Positions 45,098 to 54,313 of a stretch of DNA of 64,000 bases are shown here, piece after piece. The DNA is taken from the NCBI GenBank assembly GCA_963842155.1, contig CAWJFP010000040.1:193220-257219 (forward strand). Direction: 5' to 3'. Each line of letters begins with the position of its first letter. Positions within the stretch are counted from its first letter, which is position 1. This stretch comes from CAWJFP01 sp963842155 (GTDB lineage Bacteria > Pseudomonadota > Alphaproteobacteria > JACZXZ01). A program made the position numbers and the translations under genes. The notes under the pieces are model-generated. The model saw nothing but the letters and a program-made list of their open reading frames with translations. It had not been told where the DNA came from and ran no database searches.

Positions 45098-46888
45098 GTG
45101 GCATCGGATCAAGTCAAGCGCAAGCTGGCGGCGATTCTCGCGGCGGACGTTGTGGGCTATTCGCGGCTCGCGAGCGCCGACGAGGACCGCACCCTGGCGC
45201 GGCTCAGGGCGCTGCGGAGCGACCTGATCGACCCCACGATCGCCGTGCATCACGGCCGCGTGGTGAAACGCACCGGCGACGGCATTCTCATCGAGTTCCG
45301 CAGCGTGGTCGACGCGGTGCGCTGCGCGATCGAGGCGCAGAACGGCATGGTCGAGCGCAATGCCGGGCTACCGCCCGAGCAGCGCATCGAGTTCCGCGTC
45401 GGCATTCATCTCGGCGACGTGGTGGAGGAGAGCGACGGCGATCTGATGGGCGACGGCATCAACATCGCTGCACGGCTCGAGGGCATCGCCGAGCCGGGCA
45501 AGATCTGTCTTTCGGACGACGCCTATCGCCAGGTCAAGGCGCGGCTCGATCTCGCAGTGAGCGATCTCGGCGAGACGCAACTGAAGAACATCGCAGAGCC
45601 GATGCGGGTGTATTCCCTCGAGGTCGGCAGGCCGGCCCAGGCGAAGCCGGTGGCGCCGGCAAAGCCGACTGCGGCTTCGACGCCGCCGCGTCTCTCGATC
45701 GTGGTGCTGCCATTCACCAATCTCGGCGGCGATCCGCAGCAGGACTATTTTGTCGATGGCGTGACCGAGAGCCTGACCACGGACCTGTCGCGCGTCAGCG
45801 GCTCCTTCGTGATCGCGTCGCAACACGGCTTTCACCTACAAGGGAAAGCCTGTCGATTTGAAGCAGATCGGCCGCGAGTTGAACGTGCGCTATGTCCTCG
45901 AAGGCTCGGTGCAGCGCGGCGGCAACCGCATGCGCGTCAATGTCCAGCTCATCGATGCCGAGACCGGCAACCATCTATGGGCCGAGCGCTTCGACAAGCC
46001 CTTGGCTGACCTGTTCGATATGCAGGACGAGATCGTCGCGCGGCTTGCCAGTCAATTGGGCACGCAGATGGTCGAGGCCGAGGCGCGGCGAGCGGAACGT
46101 GGCACCGCACCCCGATTCGATGGACCTCTATTTCCAGGGCATGGCGTAGCGTGAATAGGGGAATGACACCAGAGAATCTGGCACAAGCACGCGGCTATTT
46201 CGAACGGGCGCTGGCACTCGATCCAAACAACATTGAGGCGACGGTAGGTACGGCCTCTGTCGATACATGGGTTGGAGGAGCTCTTTTTGCTGGCGATCGG
46301 GCTGCGCGCCTCGCGGCTGCAGAAGCGACCCTGGCCAAGGTGCTGTCGCTCGCGCCGAATCATGCCCTGGCCCACTATCTGTTGGGTTGCATCCAAATCT
46401 TCACGAAACGCGCGGCCCAAGGCATCGCCGAATGCGAGCGGGCCTTGGCACTGGATCGAAATTTGGCCTTTGCTCACGGACAAATCGGCACCGCCAAAAT
46501 CTTCGTCGGGCGCGGCGAAGAAACCGAGGCGCATATCCACGAGGCGCTCCGCCTCAGTCCTAACGATTCGAACGCCTATGCGTCGATGTTCATTGGCGGA
46601 GCGGCCAAGCTCTATCTCGGCAGCGACGAGGAAGCGGTCGCGTGGTTTCGTCGCAGCGTCGAGACCAACCGAAATTTTCCTTCCACGCAATTCTATCTCG
46701 CCGCTGCCCTGGCGCATCTCGGCCGGCTCGACGAGGCGCGGGCCGCGACCCAAGCGGGACTTGCGCTCGATCCGACTTTCACCGTGTCCCGCTTCCGCGT
46801 CGGCGCGTCGAGCGACAATCCGACCTATCTCGCGCAGCGCGAGCGTATCTATGACGGCATGCGCAAGGCCGGGGTGCCGGAGGGATGA
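45098..46888 (+). CDS. Class III adenylate/guanylate cyclase with TPR repeats (three frame breaks)
   Basis: Corrected for three single-base insertions (about 45818, 46100 and 46148) this is a protein of about 595 residues. Residues 8-175 form a class III cyclase domain: ILAADVVGYSRL and KRTGDGILIEF supply the metal aspartates, and GDGINIAARLEGIA holds the transition-state Asn/Arg. A middle domain follows with VVLPFTNLGGDPQQDYFVDG, VRYVLEGSVQR and LWAERFDKPLADLFDMQDEI, as in the TolB-N-like module of rhizobial cyclases. TPR repeats follow from about 350 (ARGYFERALALDPNNIEA, ECERALALDRNLAFAHGQIG). Such proteins are often multi-copy in Bradyrhizobium-like genomes. Three breaks in one gene mean true decay cannot be excluded. 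Confidence 0.8.
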
Positions 46889-46948
46889 GCGCCAGGCGAT
46901 TTTGGCACTGAACGAGGCGCTGTTGTATTCGACGACGCGACATAGGTA

Positions 46949-46974
46949 GGTCCGCTTTGAGTCAAAGGCGGACC
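46949..46974. repeat. Inverted repeat after the cyclase gene
   Basis: GGTCCGCTTTGA is followed by TCAAAGGCGGACC; the arms pair almost perfectly with one bulged base and a very short loop. There is no T run, so a role as intrinsic terminator is doubtful. It could be a small mobile palindrome or a site left by an insertion. Confidence 0.5.
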
Positions 46975-47017
46975 ATGGGCCAAATTCGCGGATAGTATTT
47001 GCCAGCCTCACCGCGAC

Positions 47018-47140
47018 CCTCATGGCATGATGGCACGGTGCCGATCGCGTTGAAGGGCAAGCCGTTGATGATCTTGTTGCCGATGGCGCGATAGACGGCG
47101 CGTTGTGCTTCACGTCCGGGAGCAGGCAGATGCGCGCCAT
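47018..47140 (-). pseudogene. Decayed C-terminal fragment of a creA paralogue
   Basis: The sequence closely follows 50998-51120, the 3' half of the intact creA gene. The shared parts include GATCGCGTTGAAGGGC, GCCGTTGATGAT, the GCGCGTTGTGCTTC block and AGATGCGCG, interrupted by small indels and substitutions. The frame is broken and the 5' half is missing. The fragment is on the minus strand, like the intact gene. Confidence 0.75.
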
Positions 47141-47296
47141 CCGACGGCCGGCGATCGACCCGCTGCGGTCACGCCCTCCATGTCGCGGATATCAACCGCC
47201 GAATTCCGCCCGCGGTCGCTTTGCCCGCCTCGCCCGTGGCCGTTATAATCTTGTAAGCTTTGCGGTCACCGGATCTGGCGCAGGATCTGCCGAGGC

Positions 47297-48477
47297 ATGT
47301 CCTTTCCCTATCATGACAAATTATGGACGGACGCCGCCTCCTATTTGTCGGCGCGCATCCGCGACGATGAGCGCGTGCTGGCGCCCGATATCTTCTGGTG
47401 GCTCTTTCCCCGCATCTACCGCTATGGCGACCCCTGGGCCGATCCCGCGAGGCGCTACGATTGGGTCGTGCTGCACAAAGGCGAGATGCAGCATCTGCCG
47501 CGCGCGTTCCTCGATGAAGTTGCCGTCGGCATGGCGCCGGTTTTCGCCAACGACGTGTTCGTGATCTGGGCGGCGGCCCCCGTGGGCGGGCCGGTCGGCG
47601 CGGACTCGGATCACGTGAAGTCCTTCTACGAGCGCCTGACGAGCCTGACGGAGACGCAGCCGCCGCCCGCGGATCTCATCAACATGCCCGAAGCCCACGC
47701 CGTCGCGCGCTTCGTCGATCTCGACGACGACGGCCTGCGCGCGGCCATGAACGAGCTCTACCGCCGCGGCGGCTATCTCTATCCCACCCTGCGCGACCAG
47801 GCCTATGACCAGGAGGTCAACCGCCAGCTCGCGGCGCTGTTCGGCGACGGGCGCGGCAAGACGATCCTCGATCTCTGCTGCGGCAGCGGCCGGCGCCTGG
47901 CCGCGCTATCGCCCGATTGCCGGCTGATCGGCATCGACATCGCCGACGTCGCCGTCGAGATGGCGGCATCGGCGCATCGCGAGCGTCCTCATCTGAGCTT
48001 CCGCGCGATGGATGCGCATCGCCTCGATTTCTCCTGACGCCATGTTCGATGCGGTGCTTTTCCTCGATGCGATCGAGCATGTGCGGGACGCGGCGCGGGT
48101 GATCCTCGAAGGCGGGCGGGTGCTCAAGCCGGGGGGCGAGTTCGTGGTGACCTTCGCGAACCGCAACAGCGTCAATCAGATCATGACCCGCAAGCTCGGC
48201 TATCCCGAGTTCGTCACCAATTTTCAGCATTTCCGCGAGTTCACCCTCGAGGAGATGCGCGACCTCCTCGCCGCGGGAGGGATGACGGTCACCGGCTCGG
48301 CCGGGAATACTGCTTTATCCCTATTGGGGCGTGCCGCGCCTCGACGAGGCGGTGCGGGAATTGACGGACAAGGATCCCGAGGTGGTCGAGCTGTTCCGCG
48401 TGCTGGGCGAGAGGGCGGGCGCCGAATTTGCCTATTCGGGCATCGTGACGGCGCGCAAGGCGGCCGCAGCGGTGTAG
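47297..48477 (+). CDS. SAM-dependent methyltransferase (two frame breaks)
   Basis: Corrected for extra bases near 48032 and 48306 this is a 392-residue protein. Residues 1-170 are a family-specific N-terminal region (YHDKLWTDAASYLSARI, DWVVLHKGEMQHLPRAF). A class I methyltransferase fold follows: motif I is ILDLCCGSGRRLAAL near 192, then IGIDIADVAVEMA, DAVLFLDAIEHVRD and VLKPGGEFVVTFANRN. The C-terminal part has YPYWGVPRLDEAVRELTD. The substrate is unknown. The N-terminal segment is the same one found as a relic at 44937. It converges on the ABC genes. Confidence 0.75.
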
Positions 48478-48561
48478 CGCCGCCGGCGTAGGGCTGTCCG
48501 GCGAAACCCCGCGCGACCTTACCGAAGTCCACGCCGCTCGAAGGGCGCGCGGAGCGGGAGC

Positions 48562-50091
48562 CTATCTCCTCGCGGGGCTCATGAAGCGCGCGCCGATCAC
48601 GATGGACGCCGCCAGCAATCCCGCGATTGCGGCGAGCGAAGTTCCGGCCGCCGCGAGCGCGCCGGTCGCCGCCCAGCTTACCGACGAAAGCGCCTCTGCG
48701 AAGGTGGCGATGCGGGACGAGGTTTGGCGGCGCCGGAAGTGGCTGCGCCTCGCCTGGACGCGGAACCAGAGCTGGATCGCGGTGGCCGAAGCGGCCGCAA
48801 CCGCAATTCCGGCGGCGGTGACGAGGGCATCGCGGTACGAGAGGAACGCCATCGCCAAAACGAGGGGCGCGAAGACGAGAGCGATGCCGCCGGCGACGGC
48901 TTCGATCTTGGCGCGCATCAATTGGCGCTCGAGCACGGGCGCCGTCGCCACGAGATCGGGCGCGTCCTCCCCGGAAATGGCGAGCCAGGCAAGACCGCCC
49001 GCGAGCTGCCCCGCCGCCATGATCAAGACCGGCGCGAGCAGAGCGAGAGCGCCTACGCCTTGCGCGAAGTTCCTCCAGAGAAGCAGCACCGGCGGCAGCA
49101 GATAGAGCAGCTGCAACAGGGTCTGCGACAGGAGCCAGGGATCGCGCAGCAACAGGGTCCCTTCCTTGTGCCGCAAGGCTTGGCTCGCCGACCTCAACCG
49201 AAAGCCGGTTCTGCCGCGGCGCCGCGGCGCCGCAATATGCGAGACGCCGGCCGCGGCGATTGCATGGCGACTGATCCGCGGCGCGAAATACGCCACCGAC
49301 GCGGCAAGCATGAGCAGGCTCGCGCCGAGCATGGCGGCAAGCGCCGTCGCGTCGCCGAGGATCGCGCGAGCCGGCCACCAGACGATGCTGTCGGTCCCGG
49401 GCATGCTATCGACCACCCAGGTCGATTGCAGGAGGGTGATGCGAAAGAAGGTGCCGCGGGAGAGGATCGCCGCGATCTGGAGGCCGATGACCGCTCCCGC
49501 GCCGATGACGGCGGCCAGGATCTGCGCGGCCAGCCGTGTCAGCTTCGGGCCGATCGTTTGAAAGAGCGCCGTCGCGAGGCCGACCGCCAGCGCGGTCGTG
49601 CTCAGCCCGATGGCCGCGACGACGCCGTAGGCACCCAGCCACCGCAATCCGCCGCGCGCCGCCAGCACATCGACGAAGGGCGTTGCGATGAGCGACGGCA
49701 TCAGAATGAGCGAGAGCGCGACCGCGGCGATGCGGAGCGAAAAGAGCTTCCGCGCATCGACGGGCGAAGAGAGGATGAGATCGAGATCCGAGCGCGCGTA
49801 GAATACCCGGGTCACGAATTCGACCGCCTGCGAAAGAATGAGCGACGACGACAGGAAGGCGCAGCCGGTGACGACCACGAGCACAGTTTTATCCGGGTCG
49901 GCGCCGACCTCCGCGTAGCGCGCGACCATGAAATAAGCGAAGAGATGCATGACGAGCAGGAACGCCACGAGCCCGATCACGATGGTCGCGGCGCGCGGCC
50001 GCCGCCCGGCCGTCACGATCGACAGCCAGTCCCGCCAGGCGAGACGCAATTCATGCCGCGCGAGCCACACCCATGTGCAGCTTGGACTCAT
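48562..50091 (-). CDS. ABC-2 type transporter permease
   Basis: A 509-residue membrane protein with about ten or more hydrophobic segments beginning at about residue 35 (TIVIGLVAFLLVMHLFAYFM). No catalytic domain is visible. It overlaps the ATP-binding protein at 50088 by 4 bases, so the two form an ABC exporter. In other bacteria, systems of this layout export lipids, drugs or peptides; no binding protein is nearby, which favours export. The cargo is unknown. Confidence 0.75.
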   Translation of the reverse strand: MSPSCTWVWLARHELRLAWRDWLSIVTAGRRPRAATIVIGLVAFLLVMHLFAYFMVARYAEVGADPDKTVLVVVTGCAFLSSSLILSQAVEFVTRVFYARSDLDLILSSPVDARKLFSLRIAAVALSLILMPSLIATPFVDVLAARGGLRWLGAYGVVAAIGLSTTALAVGLATALFQTIGPKLTRLAAQILAAVIGAGAVIGLQIAAILSRGTFFRITLLQSTWVVDSMPGTDSIVWWPARAILGDATALAAMLGASLLMLAASVAYFAPRISRHAIAAAGVSHIAAPRRRGRTGFRLRSASQALRHKEGTLLLRDPWLLSQTLLQLLYLLPPVLLLWRNFAQGVGALALLAPVLIMAAGQLAGGLAWLAISGEDAPDLVATAPVLERQLMRAKIEAVAGGIALVFAPLVLAMAFLSYRDALVTAAGIAVAAASATAIQLWFRVQARRSHFRRRQTSSRIATFAEALSSVSWAATGALAAAGTSLAAIAGLLAASIVIGARFMSPARR

Positions 50092-50885
50092 GGCGCGGCC
50101 GCCATTTGGTCGACCAGCGCGAGAAAGGTATCCTCGAGGCTCGTCCCGCTTTTCCCAGCCTGTCTCCGAAGCTCCTCCAGCGTGCCTTCGGCGATGAGCC
50201 GGCCGCCGGCGATGACGCCGATCCGATCGGCCATGCGCTCGGCCACCTCCAGGATATGGGTGGTCATGATGACCGTGCTGCCGGCGCGGACGCGCTGCCG
50301 CAGCACATCTTTGACGAGGCGCGACGAGCCCGCGTCGAGCCCCGTGAGAGGCTCGTCGAGTATGATCAGCTTCGGCTCATGCACGAGCGCGCCGGCGAGG
50401 GCCACCTTCTGCCGCATGCCTTTCGAGAAGCTCTCGCAGCGCTCGTGGGCATTCGCCTCGAGGCCAAGCCAACGAAGCAGGCTCCAGGCGCGCGCTTCGC
50501 CGAGCGCCCTGTCGACGCTCCATAGCCCGGCCACGAATTCGAGATATTCGAAGGCCGTCAGCTTGTCATAGATCATGGGCTCTTCCGAGAGCCAAGCCGT
50601 GATCCGCTTGGCCGCGATCGGGTCTGCCAGCGCGTCGATGCCGAATATCGAGATCGAGCCGCTATCGGGCCGCAGCAGCCCGGTTACCATCCGCAAGGTG
50701 GTGGTCTTGCCGGCGCCGTTGGGCCCGAGCAGCGTGTAGAACTCGCCGGCGGCGACGGAGAGATCCAACCCGTCCACGGCAGGACGACCGTATCGCTTGG
50801 AAAGGCCTCGCAGCTCGAGGGCGGCCGCCGAGGGGTTACTCGAAAGGTCGGGCGGCGCGGGCTGCGATTTCAGGACAAAATTCAC
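50088..50885 (-). CDS. ABC transporter ATP-binding protein
   Basis: A 265-residue ATPase of the ABC-2/CcmA class. It has Walker A GPNGAGKTTT near residue 55. The signature is SKGMRQKVALAGAL rather than a plain LSGGQ. Walker B is KLIILDEPLTGLD, followed by the H-loop histidine in VIMTTHILEVAERM. Its partner is the permease directly downstream (4-base overlap). It starts about 95 bases upstream of the end of creA. Confidence 0.9.
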   Translation of the reverse strand: MNFVLKSQPAPPDLSSNPSAAALELRGLSKRYGRPAVDGLDLSVAAGEFYTLLGPNGAGKTTTLRMVTGLLRPDSGSISIFGIDALADPIAAKRITAWLSEEPMIYDKLTAFEYLEFVAGLWSVDRALGEARAWSLLRWLGLEANAHERCESFSKGMRQKVALAGALVHEPKLIILDEPLTGLDAGSSRLVKDVLRQRVRAGSTVIMTTHILEVAERMADRIGVIAGGRLIAEGTLEELRRQAGKSGTSLEDTFLALVDQMAAAP

Positions 50886-50981
50886 CCCGACAACTTAGTC
50901 GCGAGTGGTTTCCCGTTCGTAAATGCGGCGGCGGCGGTTCGCTGGCTGAGCCGCCGCGACACCGGGTCGAGCCCGCTTCAC

Positions 50982-51449
50982 TCAATGCGGCCCCCAGGGC
51001 ATGATCGGCACGGTGCTGATCGCGTTGAAGGGCGAGCCGTTGATGATTTTGCTGCTGATGGCGAGATAGACCAGCGCGTTGTGCTTCGGGTCGGGCATCC
51101 GATAGATGCGCGTCGCCTTGAAGAAGATGCTCGTCTTCTCGCTGAACGCCTCCTCGCGCTCGGGCAGCTTCGTGATGTCGACGGTTATGGGGCCCGTCTG
51201 GCGGCAGGCGATCGAGAAATTCGAAGGGTCTTCGTTGAGGCCGAGCGGCTGGCCCCATCCGCCTTTTCGCGCTTGGGAGATGTAGCAGATGACCCCCGGC
51301 ACCTTGGGGTCGCTGAACTCGCTGACGCACACCTTGTCGTTCGGCGACAGGAAGTTGAACGTCGTGCTGACGCAAGCCAAATCGTCCGCCCGTGCCGCGC
51401 CCGAGCTTGCGAGCAGCAGCACCGCCGCCGCCGCCAAGTACCACCTCAT
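50982..51449 (-). CDS. creA: CreA-family periplasmic protein
   Basis: A 155-residue exported protein. The signal peptide (1-21, ending AARA) is followed by the CreA core: CVSTTFNFLSPNDKVCVSEF, DPKVPGVICYISQARKGG, EDPSNFSIACRQTGPI, EKTSIFFKATRIYRMPDPKHN and LVYLAISSKIINGSP. Four cysteines suggest disulfides. The function of CreA is not established. The ATG at 51449 gives a normal signal peptide; longer upstream reading is out of context. It is the last gene of a run cbpA-cbpM-methyltransferase-creA. A broken copy lies at 47018. Confidence 0.88.
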   Translation of the reverse strand: MRWYLAAAAVLLLASSGAARADDLACVSTTFNFLSPNDKVCVSEFSDPKVPGVICYISQARKGGWGQPLGLNEDPSNFSIACRQTGPITVDITKLPEREEAFSEKTSIFFKATRIYRMPDPKHNALVYLAISSKIINGSPFNAISTVPIMPWGPH

Positions 51450-51516
51450 TTGCACGATCGTATCTCCCTTAGCTTCCGTGAAGATCCAACGAGCTTCTGG
51501 CTCATGGCGCACCCCC

Positions 51517-52260
51517 TCACCCTCCCTCTTTCCTTGCCAGAAACGCCGGGCGGAAATGGCTGCCGACGAGGAGCCGCAGGCGCCCCGGCAGGCCGAAGCT
51601 CTCGACCGCGCGGAAGCCTGCTTCGCGTAATAGTGCCTCCATATGGGCGGGGAGGAAGCTGTGCGGATGGCCCTCGACCAGAAGCGAGCCCGGCTGCCGC
51701 CGGCGCGTGAATTGCTCGAAGCGCAAGCGGCCGGCGAGCGAGAGGCAATCGACGCCGACCAGCACCGCTCCGCCGGGCCTGAGCGCCTTATGGGCGTTGC
51801 GCAGGATGGCGAGCGGATCGCGCACATGGTCGAGCACGTTGTACGTCACCGCCGTGTCGAACTCGCCCGCGAAGCCGAGCGCCTCGCCCGGGCGCTGGAG
51901 ATATTCGCCTTCGCGCGCCAGCTCGTCGGTCCATTCGACGAGCTTGGCGGCCCAGCCGCTTTGCGCGAGCGCCGTGTCCATGAGCGCCACGCGCGGCAAC
52001 GGCTCGAGCTTGACCAGCCGCCGGATGGCGCTTTTGTCGCGATAGAAGGAGGCGACGGCGATGCCGAGCGGGCCGCAGCCGATCTCGAGCACCTCCTTGC
52101 CGCGAAAGAGCGCCGCGAGCCGCGCCTCGTCGATGAGCGCCAGGAACTCGGGCTTCTCGGCGAGGATGCGCAACAGCTCCGGCAGGTTCATGCCGCGCCA
52201 ATAATCGAGCTCGGCGGCCTGGGCGCGCTCCCAGCGCTCGGCGCTGATCGCCTGGCTCAT
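51517..52260 (-). CDS. Class I SAM-dependent methyltransferase
   Basis: A 247-residue cytosolic enzyme. Motif I is VLEIGCGPLGIAVASFY near residue 75. DTAVTYNVLDHVRDPLAILRNAHKALRPGG shows the usual motif II/III pattern of class I methyltransferases (quoted only for its core, YNVLDHVRDP). The substrate is unknown; no strong subfamily feature was seen. It overlaps cbpM by 4 bases (ATGA) and probably belongs to the same transcript. Confidence 0.8.
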   Translation of the reverse strand: MSQAISAERWERAQAAELDYWRGMNLPELLRILAEKPEFLALIDEARLAALFRGKEVLEIGCGPLGIAVASFYRDKSAIRRLVKLEPLPRVALMDTALAQSGWAAKLVEWTDELAREGEYLQRPGEALGFAGEFDTAVTYNVLDHVRDPLAILRNAHKALRPGGAVLVGVDCLSLAGRLRFEQFTRRRQPGSLLVEGHPHSFLPAHMEALLREAGFRAVESFGLPGRLRLLVGSHFRPAFLARKEGG

Positions 52261-52610
52261 GCCTCGCCCTCGCGATCGCCCCCGCCCTGCTCCTTGCCGA
52301 GCGCTTCGAGCACGGCATCGCGGATCTTCGGCGGCTGCTGGTCGAGCGCGCGTCTCATCGACTTCAGGCTCCGCCGCAGCTCGTAGACCTGATCGAGGAG
52401 GGAGAGCACGAGCGGCACCAGATCTTCGCCCACGCCGATCTCGCGCCGCAGATCGTAGATGAGATGGACGCGCGCCACGTCGATCTCCTGGAACAGCCAG
52501 CCGCCGCCCTCGCCCGGCTCGGGACGCACCCAGCGCCGCTCGATCCAGCTGGTGAGCTCGATCGCTTCGAGATCGGGAAACAACGCCAGGATGCGCTCGA
52601 CCGGCATCAT
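52257..52610 (-). CDS. cbpM: CbpM-type chaperone modulator
   Basis: A 117-residue MerR-like helix-turn-helix protein of the kind that binds and inhibits the J domain of CbpA. It shows IELTSWIERRWVRPE and WLFQEIDVARVHLIYDLRREIGV, typical of the family, followed by a long helix. It overlaps cbpA by 4 bases, and this pairing is the main support for the name. Confidence 0.85.
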   Translation of the reverse strand: MMPVERILALFPDLEAIELTSWIERRWVRPEPGEGGGWLFQEIDVARVHLIYDLRREIGVGEDLVPLVLSLLDQVYELRRSLKSMRRALDQQPPKIRDAVLEALGKEQGGGDREGEA

Positions 52611-53500
52611 GGCTTCAGCATCCCCTTGCGCGGATCGAAGGGGTGGCGCGGCGTCCAGCCCTTGAGGAACTCGGCGAGCTCCGGCTCGTCGGTATGCGGC
52701 ACGATGACCTCGAGCTCGACATATTGATCGCCGCCCTTGATGCCGCGTCCCTTGAGCCGCAGCCGCGTGCCGGTGCCGGAATTGGGCGGGATGGCGAGAT
52801 TGACCTGGCCCTTGATCGTCGGCACCGCGACCTTGGCGCCGAGCACGGCCTCCTTGAGCGTCACCGGCAAGGTCATGATCACGTCGTTGCCCTGCCGGCG
52901 GAAGAGCTGATGGGGCGCCACGCTCACCTCGATGAGTGCATCGCCTGGCGGCCCTTCGCCGATGCCCGGCCGCCCCTGCCCCTTGAGCCGCAGCACCTGC
53001 CCGTCCGTGAGGCCGGGCGGAATGGTCACGTCGAGCGTGCGGCCGTCGGGCAGCGTCAGTCGGCGCACCGCGCCGTTGGCAGCATCGAGGAAATCGACCA
53101 TGAGCGTGTAATGCGCGTCGCCGCCTTGCGCATTGGCGCTGCGCCGCGCGAATTCGCGGAAGGCCTCGCCGAACAGGCTCTCGAGCTCTTCGTCGCCGAA
53201 ATTGGCCTCGGAGCGGTATTTGCCGCCGCCGGGATGGTCGCCGAAATCGCGATAGAAATGTCGCGCCTGCGGTTTCTCGGCGCCGCTCGCGTCGATCTCG
53301 CCGCGATCGAAGCGGCCGCGCTTCTCGGCGTCGGAGAGCAGCGAATAGGCGGCGTTGATCGCCTTGAAGCGCTCCTCGGCCTCGGGCTTGCCCGGATTGA
53401 TGTCGGGATGGTGGCGCTTCGCCAGCTTGCGGTAGGCCGCGCGGATGGCCTCCTCGGTGGCGTTGCGCTCGACGCCGAGCGTTTTATAGGGATCGTCCAT
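52607..53500 (-). CDS. cbpA: CbpA-type J-domain co-chaperone
   Basis: DnaK co-chaperone without zinc fingers. The 297 residues begin with a J domain (1-70; HHPDINPG holds the HPD triad). A linker follows, then the two C-terminal peptide-binding domains (DGRTLDVTIPPGLTDGQVLR, EVSVAPHQLFRRQGNDVIM, LRLKGRGIKGGDQYVELEV). No CXXCXGXG repeats are present, which separates it from DnaJ. The start at 53500 gives the standard J-domain N terminus and was preferred over reading from 53710. cbpM follows with a 4-base overlap. Confidence 0.94.
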   Translation of the reverse strand: MDDPYKTLGVERNATEEAIRAAYRKLAKRHHPDINPGKPEAEERFKAINAAYSLLSDAEKRGRFDRGEIDASGAEKPQARHFYRDFGDHPGGGKYRSEANFGDEELESLFGEAFREFARRSANAQGGDAHYTLMVDFLDAANGAVRRLTLPDGRTLDVTIPPGLTDGQVLRLKGQGRPGIGEGPPGDALIEVSVAPHQLFRRQGNDVIMTLPVTLKEAVLGAKVAVPTIKGQVNLAIPPNSGTGTRLRLKGRGIKGGDQYVELEVIVPHTDEPELAEFLKGWTPRHPFDPRKGMLKP

Positions 53501-53574
53501 CGCGGCGCAGAATATCGGGCCGCGGTCGCCGCTGCCAGCGGCACTATCGAGATGGCGGTGAAGGAGCCCGCGCC

Positions 53575-54150
53575 TCAGTAGTGCTTGGCACGCCAGATAT
53601 GGCCGCTTGCCCGGTTCTGCGCGCCCTGGATGCCGCGTTGCGCGCGCCAACCGACATGGCCGAAGGCGCCGGCATAGGCCTGGCGACCGGCGATGCGTCC
53701 TTGTTGCCATTCCAGCCGGCCGGCCTGGCGGGTGGTCAAGCTGCCGCCCGCGACGCCCTGCTGGATGCGGCTTTGCTGATTGATGTCGCGCTGCACGTCT
53801 GCCTGCAGACGCTGGCTCGACAGGCTGTTCGGGTTGCCGGTGACGCCGTTGTGCTTGAGATCGTAGATCGCGGTGCTCTCGCGATTTTGCTCCGCCTGGA
53901 TATGAGCGGCCTCGGCCGGCGACAGATTGCCGTTGCGATCCGCCCGAGCTTCGCTGCGGTCGATCGCGGCCTCGCCCTGCTCGAGCCGCGCGGCCTCGCC
54001 CGTGCTCAGCGCGCCGCTCTTCAGGCCCTGCTCGATGCGCTCCTGCTGGTTCACATCGCGCTGGACCTCGCTGTCCACCGTCTGCGCGTAGGCGGGCGCC
54101 AGCGAGCAGCCGATGCCGAACGCGGTCGCGAAAGCCATTCTTCGCAGCAT
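53575..54150 (-). CDS. Repeat-containing periplasmic protein of unknown function
   Basis: A 191-residue exported protein with a signal peptide (1-22, ending AYA) and a strong GGAGGGGGTC ribosome-binding site before the ATG at 54150. Residues 29-62 and 119-152 are an internal duplication (VQRDVNQQERIEQGLKSGAL and VQRDINQQSRIQQGVAGGSL). Between them, ADRNGNLSPAE (70-80) looks like a degenerate EF-hand loop lacking its first acidic ligand, followed by STAIYDLKHN. Proteins with this pattern are widespread in proteobacteria without assigned function. Confidence 0.7.
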   Translation of the reverse strand: MLRRMAFATAFGIGCSLAPAYAQTVDSEVQRDVNQQERIEQGLKSGALSTGEAARLEQGEAAIDRSEARADRNGNLSPAEAAHIQAEQNRESTAIYDLKHNGVTGNPNSLSSQRLQADVQRDINQQSRIQQGVAGGSLTTRQAGRLEWQQGRIAGRQAYAGAFGHVGWRAQRGIQGAQNRASGHIWRAKHY

Positions 54151-54313
54151 GACCCCCTCCTCTGCCGCCGCCGAGAGCGGCAATCGCCGCCGCCGGCGCG
54201 CGTCTCCTCGGTCGACGCCGTTCTCAGCTAATCATTCCCATCATGAATGAGGTCTGAACGATTCGCCTCGGGCCGGCGCGGGTTATGATTAACCCGGCGG
54301 CACGCCTTGCGGC

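Larger units (their letters stand above)
46889..47296. other. Gene-poor stretch with a relic and an inverted repeat
   Basis: About 400 bases after the cyclase. It contains an inverted repeat at 46949-46974 and a relic of a creA-like gene at 47018-47140, both listed separately. The remainder shows no gene. Confidence 0.6.

Noticed and set aside
48224..49378. A 384-codon minus-strand frame over the ABC permease and methyltransferase ends
   Set aside because: It is a shifted frame of the permease gene with Arg/Gly-rich composition and crosses into an opposite gene.
50982..51449. Invasion-associated locus B (IalB) assignment
   Set aside because: The sequence follows the CreA pattern (CVSTTFN, KVCVSEF, GVICYISQARKGG, ACRQTGPI), which IalB does not have.
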